DNA of 64,000 nucleotides from NCBI RefSeq assembly GCF_020497125.1, contig NC_059094.1, forward strand, positions 5,435,733 through 5,499,732. Direction: 5' to 3'. Made by a program: the position numbers and the translations under genes. Below are positions 1 through 9,785 of this stretch, piece by piece. A model generated the notes under the pieces. It ran no database searches. It was given only the letters and a program-made list of their open reading frames with translations, and was not told the origin of the DNA. The stretch comes from Mauremys mutica (lineage: Eukaryota; Chordata; Testudines; Geoemydidae). Position 1 is the first letter of the stretch, and the number at the start of each line of letters is the position of its first letter.

Positions 1-144
1 CTCTAGCCAAGGTGTTTGTAAAGTGCCACTCAGGGGAGGAGCTGACCCCTGAGAAAGGAAACCAGCCAAACTCAATGGCTCCTCTGAGGCCAGGACCTGA
101 ACCCAGGCAATAGCAATGAGAGCCCTGAGCTGCAGTCACCAGAG

Positions 145-481
145 CAGGGGTTCTCAACCTTTTTCTTTCTGAGCTCTCTCCAATATGCTGTAAAAACTCC
201 ACGGCCCACCTGTGCCGCAACAACTGTTTTTCTGCATATAAAAGCCAGGGCTGGTGTTAGGGGGCAGCAAGCAGGGCAATTGCCTGGGGCCCTGTACCGC
301 AGGAGGTCCCGTGAAGCTAAGTTGCTCAGGCTTCGGCTTCAGCCTTGGTTGGTGGTGCCTGGGGGCTTTCAGCTTTCTGCCCTGGGCCCCATTAAGTCTA
401 ATGCCAGCCCTGCTTGGTGGATCCTCTGAAACCTGATCGTGGCCCCCCAGAGGGCCCCGGACCCCTGGTTGAGAACCACTG
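145..481. mobile_element. Non-autonomous hAT transposon, 337 bp
   Basis: The left end CAGGGGTTCTCAACC (145-159) is an inverted match, one mismatch, to the right end GGTTGAGAACCACTG (467-481). The flanks carry an 8-bp target-site duplication, CACCAGAG (137-144) and CACTAGAG (482-489), differing by one transition. An 8-bp duplication with CAGNGGTTCTCAA-type ends is the hAT signature. There is no transposase frame inside, so this is a non-autonomous copy. A second inverted pair lies inside (246-260 with 398-412). Confidence 0.85.
246..412. mobile_element. Inner inverted-repeat element within the 145-481 hAT
   Basis: CAGGGCTGGTGTTAG at 246 is inverted-matched by CTAATGCCAGCCCTG ending at 412, with one mismatch plus one shift. 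The CAGGGC(T/C)GG ends resemble the hAT at 10445-11921. I see no flanking duplication, so this may be a composite family in which the inner unit always travels with the outer one rather than a fresh insertion. Confidence 0.5.
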
Positions 482-489
482 CACTAGAG

Positions 490-967
490 CATCAGAAATG
501 AACCAATGAGACTGGCTTATTCAGGCTGCGCTGAGCCAAGAGCCCTTGGTGAAGTGCATCACTGTCAGTGCAGATCTGGATTTGGGAGTGGGGGTATTTC
601 CTAGGATTTAATTGTAAGCAGGGTCTGAATGAATTCTCCCCTGACAGCTAGCTGGGACGGGGAGAGACTTCAGGAGTAAATTGTATTTACATGAACACAC
701 CTACTCTGCTTAGAAATCCAGCAGAGCAGTGTTGCTCAAAGTGATCAACTTTGGCTGGTGTTGGGTTACAAATCACTTTAGCACTGAATGCAGAGGTAGA
801 GAAATGTTGATATCAATGTTGTTGTCTTTGTTGTATGAATAAAGGGGAGCAGAACTGTGCTTAACTTGTCCCAAATGAGGGGGTCACCCTCACTTGAAAG
901 GACCTCATTAAGCCAGGGGCTCGAATGCCAGAGCCCTGTGAAAGTAAGACAGGAGGGGACAGGTGTC
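490..967. other. No feature recognised
   Basis: There is no plausible coding frame, splice-flanked exon, tandem repeat or recognisable transposon end here. The sequence is of ordinary composition. Confidence 0.5.
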
Positions 968-1555
968 TAGGGTTCCCAACTGTCTAATTGCACAAACCCA
1001 AACACCCCTGTCTTGCCCCTCCCATGTTCCAGAGTCTCCACTCCCCTCCCTCCATTGCTTGCTCCTCCCCATCCTCACTCGCTTTCACTAGGCTGGGGCA
1101 GGAGATTGAGATGCGGGATGCAGGCTCCAGCCAGGTAGCACTTACCTCAGATGGCTCCCGGAAGTAGCAGCATGTTTGGCGGTGGCTCCTAGGCTCATGG
1201 GTGGCCAGGCAACTCTGCACGCTGCCCCTGCCCACAACTTAAGCACCACCCCCCTCAGCTCCCATTGGGCATGGTTCCCCGTTCCCGGCCAATGGGAGTT
1301 GCAGAGTTGGTGCTGGGGGCGGGGGCACCATGTAGAGACCCCCTGGCCACGCCTCCTCCTAGAAGCTGCTGCTGGCCATGTTGCCGCTTCCGGGAGCGGC
1401 ACGGAGCCAGGGCAGGTAGTGAGACTGCCTTAGTCCTGCTGCGCTGCCGGACTTTTCATGGCCTAAAATCTCCCAGATTGGCTTGCAGTAGCCGCTGGGA
1501 GATCGAGCCCGATTCCGGGAGACTCCCGGACAAACCTGGAGGGTTGGCAACCCTA
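968..1555. mobile_element. Non-autonomous hAT transposon, 588 bp
   Basis: The termini are TAGGGTTCCCAAC (968-980) and GTTGGCAACCCTA (1543-1555), inverted with one mismatch. The flanks are CAGGTGTC (960-967) and CAGGCATC (1556-1563). They differ only where one has TG and the other CA, which is what independent decay of a methylated CpG in an ancestral CAGGCGTC would give. This supports an 8-bp hAT duplication. The interior is GC-rich and several overlapping short open frames there are by-products of composition. Confidence 0.85.
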
Positions 1556-1829
1556 CAGGCATCCCAGCCAGGAGATGTGGACTCTCCCTCTGGGTCCCCA
1601 GTCTGGTTGAACCTGTTCCTCCCCAGTGTTCAAAGATAGAGCTAAATACGCTGCATTCAGAGCCTTTGTTATTTTAAGAGCTTAAATGAGAGCTGACATC
1701 ACTTGTGGCGGGAGAGCGTTTCTGCCCAGCTTTCTAAAAGCTGAAAATCACTAAGAGCTGACAATCACTAAGAGTCTGCCCTGCAGAGGTCACAGCAGAG
1801 AGGCAGATGGCAGCGGAAGGTAACTGACA

Positions 1830-1899
1830 GTCGGCCAGCGGGAGCAGCGAGCAGTCAGCTGGTGGGAGCAGCGAGCAGTCAGCTGGTGGGAGCAGCTGG
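1830..1899. repeat. 24-bp tandem repeat, about 3 units
   Basis: Units begin at 1830, 1854 and 1878, each containing GGGAGCAGCGAGCA or a close variant. Units 2 and 3 are identical over most of their length, while unit 1 differs at a few positions. It sits in a 1.64-2.6 kb stretch of unknown origin that has the uneven composition of an old retroelement, but I cannot classify it. Confidence 0.7.
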
Positions 1900-2620
1900 C
1901 GGGGCGGCCAGCAGAGAGGAACCGCGGCTGGTGGGGCAGCCAGCCAGAGCAAGTGCTTGAGTGGTGAGGCAAGCAAGGTGCCTTCTTCCCCAGGTGGGAG
2001 GGGCACTCATACAGCTGCACCTCTGAACCCTGGGTCCTCACTGACCAAGGACAACCACTGTGAGTGGGGTATGATGACGGGGAAGAGAGGGGCACAGCAA
2101 AGGCACTTTTGGTTGTATAACTCAGTAACACGAGGCGGAAGGCTCTGCTCCACGCACTTTGGAGTGGGTGTCCTCCTCACAGTTTTATAATTACGAATCC
2201 TGCTTGCGGCGTTTTACCTATTTAATGCTGGGTGACTTCCCTCCTTTCACTAAAAGTTTCTTTTCTACACTCAGACTCTGTGCGTGCAGGTGGGGAAGTA
2301 TTGCCTCTCAGAGGTGCCCAGGGGGTGGTGTGTAATTTTCCCAGGTTACTGGGTGGGGGCTCGAGCTGGTTCTGTGTTGTACTGTTGAAAAGGAACCCCT
2401 GGATATTGAACCCGGCCCTGGTTGCTGTCGGCTCCACATGGCAGCCGGGTTACAAAATTAAACACAAAACTCACTAGTTTTTAAAGCTCAGATACTTAGA
2501 ATGTTGAGACTTTTAGTCATTTGGGGGGTTTTTGGTTGTTGTTTTATCTTTCACCCTCCATCTTAGTCCACCTTGTTGTTAAGATTGTTGCCCTTTTTAG
2601 GTGCCTATTTTTCTGATTGA
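1900..2620. other. Unclassified sequence
   Basis: No coding frame or terminal repeat could be supported. Frames of 70-80 codons on both strands overlap each other and lack any recognisable motif. It may be the upstream part of the LTR-like segment that follows, but no left boundary is visible. Confidence 0.35.
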
Positions 2621-3228
2621 TTAAAATTTAAGCCTAATCTACCTAGCAACAGTAAAGGCGGGAAAGGGTCATCTGACTCCCAGTTATTCTGCCTAGTGGC
2701 AGAGTCTATATAAGGGGGTTTCATACTCCGTCAAGTGCTGTCCACCCAGGAGGCAGCCCGTGTTCAGTTCAATCCATGTTTGTGTTCGGTCGTGCGATGG
2801 AGGAAGAGGAACATCAACAGAACACCTGTGCTTACCTGGTTGTCCATCGTCGGGGAGGATCTCCTGTTCAATCTCCAGTTCCTGGTAGCTGTCCTCAAAG
2901 TCCCAACCTGAGATACCTGAGTATTGTGAGCCATCTACACCTGAGCTCCTGTTACTCCTAGAGACTGAGTAACATTGACATTTTATTTGTTTTGTGCCCA
3001 TATTGGCTAGGGGTTGGGTCTGGGCTCCAAGCCCACTGTACTTGGAAAACCACCGAGCTGTTTTCTGCTGAATCTGTTTCATGCTCTTTTATTCTGTTTT
3101 AATATTTTCTTCCCCTTTCCCCTATATTATGTTACTTACACTTTAATAAAATCCTCCTGCCCGTTTTCACCTTTTAAAAAGACTAAGTTTCATTTGACCT
3201 GTGACTAATCGGTGATAGACGCTACAGG
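2621..3228 (+). mobile_element. LTR-like segment with TATA box and poly(A) signal
   Basis: A TATATAAG box lies at 2707-2714 and an AATAAA signal at 3145-3150, followed by a T-rich stretch and an end reading ...GACGCTACA. This order (TATA, transcribed part, AATAAA, CA end) is what a long terminal repeat shows. However, I could not find a TG start, a partner repeat or a target duplication, so the call rests only on signal order. The minus-strand exon candidate at 2836-2957 lies inside it, and the two interpretations compete. Confidence 0.3.
2836..2957 (-). CDS. Candidate internal exon, unidentified gene
   Basis: Read on the minus strand, a 122-nt block is preceded by a pyrimidine-leaning TCAGTCTCTAG acceptor (AG at 2958-2959) and followed by a strong donor, CAG|GTAAGCAC (GTAAG at 2835-2831). 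The enclosed frame is open (phase 2 in, phase 1 out). It encodes about 40 residues rich in Ser, Asp and Glu, with segments such as SGVDGSQYSGISGWDFEDS and ELEIEQEILPDD, which look like a disordered acidic protein region. The surrounding frame stays open for 129 codons (3082-2693). I do not recognise the protein, and no companion exon is visible nearby. It could be one exon of a gene with large introns, an exonised repeat, or chance. The donor and the amino-acid composition are what argue for it. Confidence 0.3.
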
Positions 3229-3640
3229 GGAATCAATCCTTTTTGAGAGGTGGTGTCCTTAAATCAATTCCACCAGTCTCTTCTGGTAACAATAAGATGT
3301 CTGGCAGCCAGCACTGAAACACTTCCATTGTCAGGATGGAGGCTATTTGCAAACTGGCTGATCAGAAAGACAGCCAGTGGCTTAGCCATGGCAGAAAACT
3401 TTATCCCACAACAGTCCAGATAGAGCAAAAGGTACATACAGATATCTGAGGAGGGGAGGTTCAGGTTTAACTCTAATTGTGGAGTTCGGAGGCTTATGTA
3501 ACTTATGGTGGTGGAGGTGGTTGGGGGAGGTATAGCCTTTGTGGAACCTGGTAGCATTTGGGGTGGCTGTGAACTCACCTCAAGGCATTTAAGCCAAAGT
3601 GATGCCCACACAGGCAGGTTAGATAAAAACATAAACTACT
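3229..3640. other. No feature recognised
   Basis: A 122-codon minus-strand frame (3632-3264) has no motif I recognise and is probably chance. No terminal repeats are visible. Confidence 0.4.
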
Positions 3641-4092
3641 CTTACTAGAAGGTTGCCACATAACAATACTTTATTTCTTAGAATTCAGAACCTTAACACA
3701 CAAAAACCCAAAACCAGAGAAAGACAAAGCAGGCTGCTCCCTAGGGCAGCAAGGCATATAAGATGGGGTATATGTCTGCTGACTACCTCTGCTTGCCTGC
3801 TTCCCTACAGAGCCAGCTGCCTGCAAAGAGGACCAGGAAAATGCCTGAGAATGTAATGTAATAATTGGAGATATACCAATCTCCTAGAACTGGAAGGGAC
3901 CTTGAAAGGTCATCAAGTCCAGTCCCCTGCCTTCACTAGCAGGACCAATTTTTGCCCCAAATCCCTAAGTGGCCCCCTCAAGGATTGAACTCACAATGGT
4001 GGGTTTAAGCAGGCCAATGCTCAAACCACTGAGCTATCCCTCCCCCCAATAATTGCTCACAATTATAACACAGTTTTCATTATACCACACTA
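3641..4092 (-). mobile_element. LTR-like repeat, copy A, split by a SINE
   Basis: On the minus strand it begins near TGTGGTATAATG (about 4092), resumes beyond the SINE at 3860, and contains a TCTAAGAAATAAAG poly(A)-like signal near its end. The same order of blocks occurs at 32838-33048 (copy B): 'gaattc', 'caagaacccc/aaaaaccc', 'caggctgctcc/ctgactgctcc', 'gaccaggaaa', 'acacagttttcaat/acacagttttcatt'. Two copies plus the signal layout suggest a solo LTR. The exact ends and target duplication were not resolved. Confidence 0.5.
3861..4047 (-). mobile_element. Turtle tRNA-derived SINE
   Basis: On the minus strand it starts GGGGGGAGGGATAGCTCAGT, with a box A-like TAGCTCAGTGG and box B-like GAGTTCAATCC, the two internal RNA polymerase III promoter blocks. 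It ends in the shared tail GGTATATCTCCAATTAT. The same sequence recurs at 23641-23832 and 53553-53742, and a related one at 18543-18700. This matches the pol III SINE of cryptodiran turtles. It interrupts the LTR-like repeat, so it is younger than that repeat. Confidence 0.9.
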
Positions 4093-4389
4093 AATAATGG
4101 CACCTCAGAGTGGGCAAGATTTAACAGGATGCTCCTGGGGGGACTTTAGGGAAAGCCATTCCTTCCCCATGCATGCAGAGAGGGCCAGCTTTGGTTCCTA
4201 AAGCTGCTACAGACTTTGAAATCTCCAAATTAGCCTCACTAGGTAACACACAGATGTAACAAGGATGGGTCCCCCTTGGCACACATAACAGCTGCAGTGA
4301 TTAAAGGGGAAACTGACAGGGCCAAAAGCAAGTGCAAGAAGGGACCATTCCCATGGACTGCTAGGGAAGACAGGGAGTCCCAACCGCAA
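4093..4389. other. No feature recognised
   Basis: Short unique sequence; the overlapping 60-90 codon frames on both strands lack motifs. Confidence 0.4.
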
Positions 4390-4700
4390 CTGGTCAGGAA
4401 TTTTTTGACAGATGTTTTTTCTTCAGAAAATGCCAATTCATCAAAGCCAAAATTGTTTGCAGGAAAAGGGTTGGTGTTGCTGAACTCCCTGTTTTGGAAA
4501 CAAGTTTCGAGGTTGTTGAAGTATCCTGGTTTGATGTATTCAGAATGAAAAAAGTTCCAATTTCTGGCTTGAAGTTACATTGTTCTGCAATTTAATTTCT
4601 AGTAAAAAAAAGTCAAAATCAGAACAAAAGATTTGATTGACCTGATCCAGTTTTTAAATTTTATTTTTGGTTTGCAAAAATTTCAGCTGGGCTTTTCCTC
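4390..4700. mobile_element. AT-rich interspersed repeat, degenerate copy
   Basis: Runs such as TTTTTTGACAGATG, AAAATGCCAATTCATCAAA, GTTTTGGAAACAAG and GCAAAAATTTCAGC recur in altered form at 22589-23056, 29795-29985, 31830-31965 and 47990-48320. These are AAA/TTT blocks around 'ttcaccaaaa/tttgacaaaa/gaaattt'. The copies look like a palindromic, non-coding DNA element. This copy is the most degenerate and its ends are not clear. Confidence 0.4.
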
Positions 4701-5986
4701 CCAGCTGAGACAGGAAAAGTTTTTGAAAGCTCACATTCTCACAGGACAAGAAAAGTGTTCCCCACTCAGCTCCAGTCTCAACCATTGTAGGATAGGAGCG
4801 CCAAGACTCTGACTCAGAAATGGGCATTGCATCCAGCTCCCAAACATCTGGGTGTTAGGCCTCAGGAATTCCTCTCTCCCGCGATCTGAACAACCAGCAT
4901 CCCCCAGTGAGTCACTCACCCCCTCACCGGCACAGGCAGGCAAGTAAAAGAGCGCCCAATCCCACTGCCAGGGTTACCCGGCTATGCACTGATCAAGCCA
5001 GGAGTGTGCAGTGGCCACCATTACCAGCCGATACAGTACTGGCAAAGTCTGTTGGAGTCACTGGATCTGAAAGCTTGTTCCAGCTCAGCAGCCCCGCTGC
5101 ACTAGAGAGCTGTACGGATTGGCCCCTCGGTGACATGACCCAGCTCTGAATGCTTAAATGAAGGATTGGCAGTCACCCCACCACAGCCCTTTCTGAAGAC
5201 ACCAGATGACAGCTCCGGGGGAAAGGGACAGCAGCCACACATGGGGCTTCCCACCTTAGGTCATTTAGAGCCAAATTTAAAACCCAAGTTTAAGATTTGG
5301 GGTAGAAGAAAATGAAAATGCCTCTCGTGGAAAAACCAAGCCAGCCAGAAAAAAGATACGAATAATAAAATCCTCTCCCGCTGCTCCTGGGGAAACAGGA
5401 CCCAGCTTCTCCTTGGCAAAGAGTAATGGGCAGCCTTTAAATCATTTAGTCACACCAAAATTCAATGAGAAATGGTTCCCAGCTCCTAGAGCAGGCGATG
5501 CTAGGAACAGAGCTCTGCCTGAGAGAATGGCCAGATAGAACTTATGCCCAAACACAGCCAGCCCAGCCCAGTACCCCTAAAACCTCTCCTGTCATTCCCT
5601 CCCACCCCTACTCACAGCACACCCAACATGAGCCAAGCACCTTCTCAACGCACTCCCCAAGCAAGCCCGCCAGCCACAACTCCTATTCATTTGCAATAGG
5701 GTTAGGGGGGCAGTTGCCCACCCCCCCGACCTTTGTTTGCCCCCTCCCAAGTCTACACGCTCCACTTTTGGGCTCTCCCCTGACTTTGCAGGATATAACA
5801 TAATATAACTGCATAGTAGTGAAACATGATACTCCTGACCCAAACCATACTGAAATCCTGGGAAATTTTATACAGTCCAGTTAACCCAGAATTCCCTTCT
5901 TCTTCAGTGTGATGGGAGCATTTTTGGCCAATCAAACACTAAGGCTGAGAAGTCTGTTGCTCTGGAGTTTGGTTATGAACAGGTGT
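4701..5986. other. No feature recognised
   Basis: No coding, RNA or repeat feature is supported. The region 5540-5770 is C-rich (CCACCCCTACTCACAG and similar), which gives chance open frames on the plus strand. Confidence 0.4.
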
Positions 5987-6051
5987 CCTTTGAGTGGCAG
6001 TTTCCTCACTCAATCAGAATTCTGATTGGTTGAGGAACGGTCACTCAAAGG
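5987..6051. repeat. 65-bp imperfect palindrome centred on GAATTC
   Basis: CCTTTGAGTG (5987-5996) pairs with CACTCAAAGG (6042-6051). The inner arms CCTCACTCAATCAGAATT and TCTGATTGGTTGAGG continue the pairing to a centre at GAATTC near 6018. It could form a near-continuous hairpin and contains two inverted CCAAT/ATTGG boxes. It may be a very short inverted-repeat transposon or a cruciform-prone site. Confidence 0.7.
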
Positions 6052-6409
6052 GTAACCGCTGTGACTCCCCACCTTCTGAGGTCCACCGGTTATGATCTGA
6101 TTGGCTGACAATGTTGTACCCAAGCGCCATGTGCTCGAGCGGGATTCTGGGGAGGCTGCTACAGGAGTTCTATAGGGCAGAAGTCACGGCTGAAGCTGAG
6201 CAGAGTTCTGCATGTATAGCAGGATTCAGCCTCGGGAGCTGTGACTTTCCCCATGGAGAGCTGAGTTCGGGCTTCTGCCACACGACTCTCTCCAGGTTTG
6301 GCCAAGGTTCCAGGAGGACTCTAATCATAGAGACCATGGGTGGAAGCTGATGCAAGATTCATGATTCAAAACTGAAGCCAGCTGTGGCAGGGGGCTCTAG
6401 TCTAGGGGA

Positions 6410-6570
6410 TTAGCCCCTGGTCACAGACCTTGGTTCCGTTCCCTCCTCCACCCCAATCTGGTCTATGTCACTGAGTCTTTCTGTGCGTCACTTTCCTGTC
6501 TGTGGGGATGATGCTTTACAGCTTGGGAGGTGCTCTGATAGTTCGGTAATGAGGCATATAAGTGTCACAG
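6410..6570 (+). mobile_element. MIR/CORE-SINE-like relic
   Basis: The stretch has the order 'tggt..actgagtctttctgtgcgtcactttcctgtctgtggggatgatg...' followed by 'gctctgatagtt..ggcatataagtg'. This follows the conserved core and 3' part of MIR-type SINEs (tg-tgtcactgagt, cagtttcccc-like, ggggataatg). It is heavily diverged. Confidence 0.5.
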
Positions 6571-6724
6571 GTAGAGAGAAACTCAGGCTGGCAGTAAGGT
6601 GCAAATAGGCAGCAGCGAGGGGATTAACCGTTAACCAATCTACCAGCTGAGGGCAAGGGATTCGCCATCCCGTGGAATCTGTAAAGCAAGGCTGGAAAAA
6701 GCATTCTCCAGCTCAGCCACACGT

Positions 6725-6810
6725 TACGAGGCAGGAGTCACTGGCCTGTGTTCTGCAGGAGGTCAGACTAGATGAGCCCAATGGTCCCTTCTGGTCTTAA
6801 AATCTGTTCA
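6725..6810 (+). mobile_element. CR1 3' terminal fragment
   Basis: GGCCTGTGTTCTGCAGGAGG followed by TCAGACTAGATGAG and ATGGTCCCTTCTGG is the CR1 3' UTR seen also at 19119-19190 (inverted) and 31180-31247. The final ATTCTATGA repeats are lost. Confidence 0.75.
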
Positions 6811-7770
6811 GGCCGAGCATTTAGCCATTTGGATAAAATCTCCACTTTTCTGCGCCATCCCCCTTAGCGGTATCTGTAAATGGGGCAACGATAGCTGCCC
6901 CCTGAGGCAGGGGTCCGGGCCCCTGCTTATGAAGAGTTATGGGATGCACCTGACTGTCCCCTGCAGTCCACGGCAAGCTGGGGTTAGCACACACCCCCTT
7001 TGCTTTGCCCCCTTTCTGCCCAGGCTAGACGGTATGTGACTGGTGTCTCCCTTCTCCCCTCCCACTTGTCCGGAAAACCTGCCAGCGGTGGGAGTGTCAC
7101 ACGAGGTGCATGATGCTGGGCAGGTACCGATCCCTCAGGGCTGCCCTTTCTTGCTCTCCCCACTACATAGCACTCTGGCCATGCGTGACACTCAGCAGGC
7201 AGCCGTGTCTCCAGATGTGCCCTCATCTCAGAGCACTTCCTGCTCCGGGGAAAGGCTCAGAGCTGGGGGAACGGGCTCAAGCCTCTGGCAGAAGCTCCCT
7301 GCTGTGATGTTAGCTGGTTTATGACTCTTCTGCTCCAGCATAGCCAAAGCAAGGGAGCCATAGGACAGCTCCCAATCTGGCTCCCAAGCCTGAACTGATA
7401 GGTGCCTTTCTAGTCTCACAAATACAAACCTGTCACGTGATTTTCACCGAACTTCACTGCAATAATCCGCATGGGTTATAATTCATGCCGGACAACATCT
7501 GTCTTTTCTCCAGGTCTGCAGCAGAGAGGGCAGTACCGGGGTCTCTCTTCTTAGTGAGATGTTGTTTCTGACAAAAACACTGCAGCGCATCCATCAGCCC
7601 ATTATGGAGAATTGCTGTAAATAACCGAGACCCTGTCATCAAATCAGTGATCAAGCCCCATTCGGTGATGCACCATCCATGCTTTTTCCTTTCTCATCGT
7701 GTTTATTCACTCACTAATTCCCAAAGATATAGTCCTTCACCATGGGTCTCGCAGTCACTAGTAGGAATTA
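6811..7770. other. No feature recognised
   Basis: There is no supported gene, RNA or repeat. Short frames of 60-93 codons overlap on both strands without motifs. Confidence 0.4.
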
Positions 7771-7771
7771 G

Positions 7772-7912
7772 CAAGATTCTAGTAATATATATACTGCTTC
7801 CTGTATGTTCCACTCCATGCATCTGATGAAGTGAGTTTTAGCCCACAAAAGCTTATGCCCAAATAAATGTGTTAGTCTGTAAGGTGCCGCAAGGACTCCT
7901 CATTGTTTTTGC
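7772..7912 (+). mobile_element. Penelope-like element 3' tail with hammerhead-like core
   Basis: TATATATACTGCTTCCTGTA is followed by GCATCTGATGAAGTGAG, GCTTATGCCC, AAATAAATGTGTTAGTC and AAGGTGCCGCAAGGACTCC. The same tail lies downstream of a GIY-YIG-type coding remnant at 41246-41790 on the minus strand, which assigns it to the Penelope-like class. In this copy the hammerhead-like core at 7823-7860 is damaged: GAAA reads AAAA (probable CpG decay) and stem II carries a mismatch. Confidence 0.8.
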
Positions 7913-8540
7913 AAGATTCTAGTGCTTCTCTTTGAATGAGCCAAGAGACACTTCATACCCTTTGGAGACTGGGCATAGAGATCGATAGATGTTCTCCTAA
8001 GCATATGTAAGTCTGGCAGCCTGGAAAATGCCAGCATCCTAAGGGTTAATACATTCATTCCCCTCTATCTAACATTTCCTTTGTTGCCAGTTCACACACA
8101 CTCATCAGCAACTGATGCTGCTTCATTGGTTGATTCTGCTTCCCCCTAGTGGACTTGAAGGTTTCTCTGTAAAAAAACCTTTCGAATCTTTCCCTGGTTT
8201 GCCCTTATTTTAGCCTTTCCTAGTTGCTTCCAAGGTTCTCAGATACCGGGCTGATGAGCGTGAGACAGACACTACAATGCACAAAGAGATGCTTTCAAAT
8301 AGATTTTCTGGAGGACAGGCCATGGCACCTGGAAGTTTGGGGTGAAGGTGCCATCTCACTGTAATTCCTCAGCTCCTGACACTAGAGCAAAGCAAAGCTT
8401 TGCATGGCTCAAGAGTAACTCTATTGCCAAGCTTTTGTGGCTTCACACGACTGGAGTTTCTTGTTAAGATTAGGTCCTTGAAGACGTGTCACGTGATCAG
8501 ATGTGGCAATTTTGTTATATAATAAAAATGAAATTACAAC
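7913..8540. other. No feature recognised
   Basis: Nothing is supported beyond short unique sequence. Confidence 0.4.
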
Positions 8541-8602
8541 GTTCATAGAGCCATAGATTCCAAGGCCAGAAGAAAGCATTGGGATCATCTAGTCTGACCT
8601 AC
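8541..8602 (-). mobile_element. CR1 3' terminal fragment
   Basis: On the plus strand it reads TCATAGAGCCATAGATTCCA, AGGCCAGAAG and ATCATCTAGTCTGACC. This is the inverted CR1 3' end with its ATTCTATGA-type terminus at 8541. Confidence 0.8.
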
Positions 8603-9685
8603 TGCAAAACAAAGGGAACTGAGTATCAAACAGTTGATGTCTCTTCGGGGACGTGGAAAATGTTTTGCTCTCTGTTGCCGTGAAAGATTTGGAGGGTGCC
8701 CAAAAATCCAAGGCTGGTTTCGTATCCATCCTGGCCCCCCAAAGTGGCCAGGAGCTTCTCAAACCACAGGACACCGGCAGTTCTCACCGTTTTTAGAAGC
8801 TGAAGTTGTAGACGGCGAAAATGATGAGTTTCTATAAGCTAAAAATCTTGCTTGTAGGAAAAGATCTCTGGGATGCTGGGTTCTGGGCATTTCATTGTCA
8901 GCAATCTGCAAATAACTCTCCTAATGACACAGGAAACATGCAGAGCTATTGGTATCTGGACCAGAATTCACTGGAGAGATTCAAAAATCCCCCCTGCCTG
9001 GGAGTTACCATATCTCAGACTATCTCCTGGGAAACGTGTTCACTAACAACTGTATCGGAAATCATGAAAAGGGAAAGTGCCCTGGTTACAGGTTTCCAGA
9101 TGTGCACTGTCGTGCTGGGTGACTTTCGCTTTCCAGAGAAAGAAAGACCAAATTGCCAAGAGAGCGAGAAGGAAAGATGGGCTTCCCACTCGCACACCAG
9201 CCACTTTGAAGGAGCTCAGTGGGCATGTTTCTGCAGACAAGCTAATTTAACTCCTAAAGGTGCATGACCTAGAAAACAGCCCTGTGGGTACATTGCTGCA
9301 CGATCGGATTGGGGTTGGTGGGAGAGCCCTCCTGTGTGCGCTGATCCTTTGCCGAGTGGTGGGAATATTAAGCAAGGCACTATGGAAGCTCTGCTTTTCC
9401 TTCACAGTTGTCTTCACGCATGTCTCATAACGGTCTGAGCCCCTCGCGCCTCAGGCTTTCCTTAGATGTTCCCTCAGCAAGCACCTGCTGTGCTGTCTCC
9501 AGAGCCCTCTTCAAGGTGATAGGAAGCTACCGCCTGGCTTTGCCAGACCTCTGACTGTTGCAGGGAAAGGTGCTGTATAATGTACAGAGGGGGATGGAGG
9601 AGCAGGCGGGTAACTGGGAGAGGAAGAGTGCCTCAGTGGCTAGGCTAACATCTCGTGACTCACACGATGTAGATTCCTTTCCCTT
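8603..9685. other. No feature recognised; one 148-codon frame
   Basis: The frame at 8821-9267 (plus, 148 codons) has no recognised domain, no splice context and mixed composition. I treat it as chance. Confidence 0.4.
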
Positions 9686-9689
9686 CTCT

Positions 9690-9785
9690 GCACAGACTCC
9701 ACTAAGCCTCTCTGTGCCTCAGTTTCCTATCTGTACAATGGGGATACTAGCGGTGTTCTGAGGATAAATATGTTGAGGACTGTGA
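9690..9785 (+). mobile_element. MIR-like relic
   Basis: AGCCTCTCTGTGCCTCAGTT, then TCCTATCTGTACAATGGGGA, then TACTAG...TGAGGATAAAT is the conserved core and 3' part of MIR. Confidence 0.75.

Noticed and set aside
1142..1639. Overlapping frames on both strands (86-124 codons)
   Set aside because: They lie inside the GC-rich interior of a non-autonomous hAT element.
8821..9267. 148-codon frame as a small gene
   Set aside because: No recognised motif, signal peptide or splice site, and length is within chance expectation for 64 kb.
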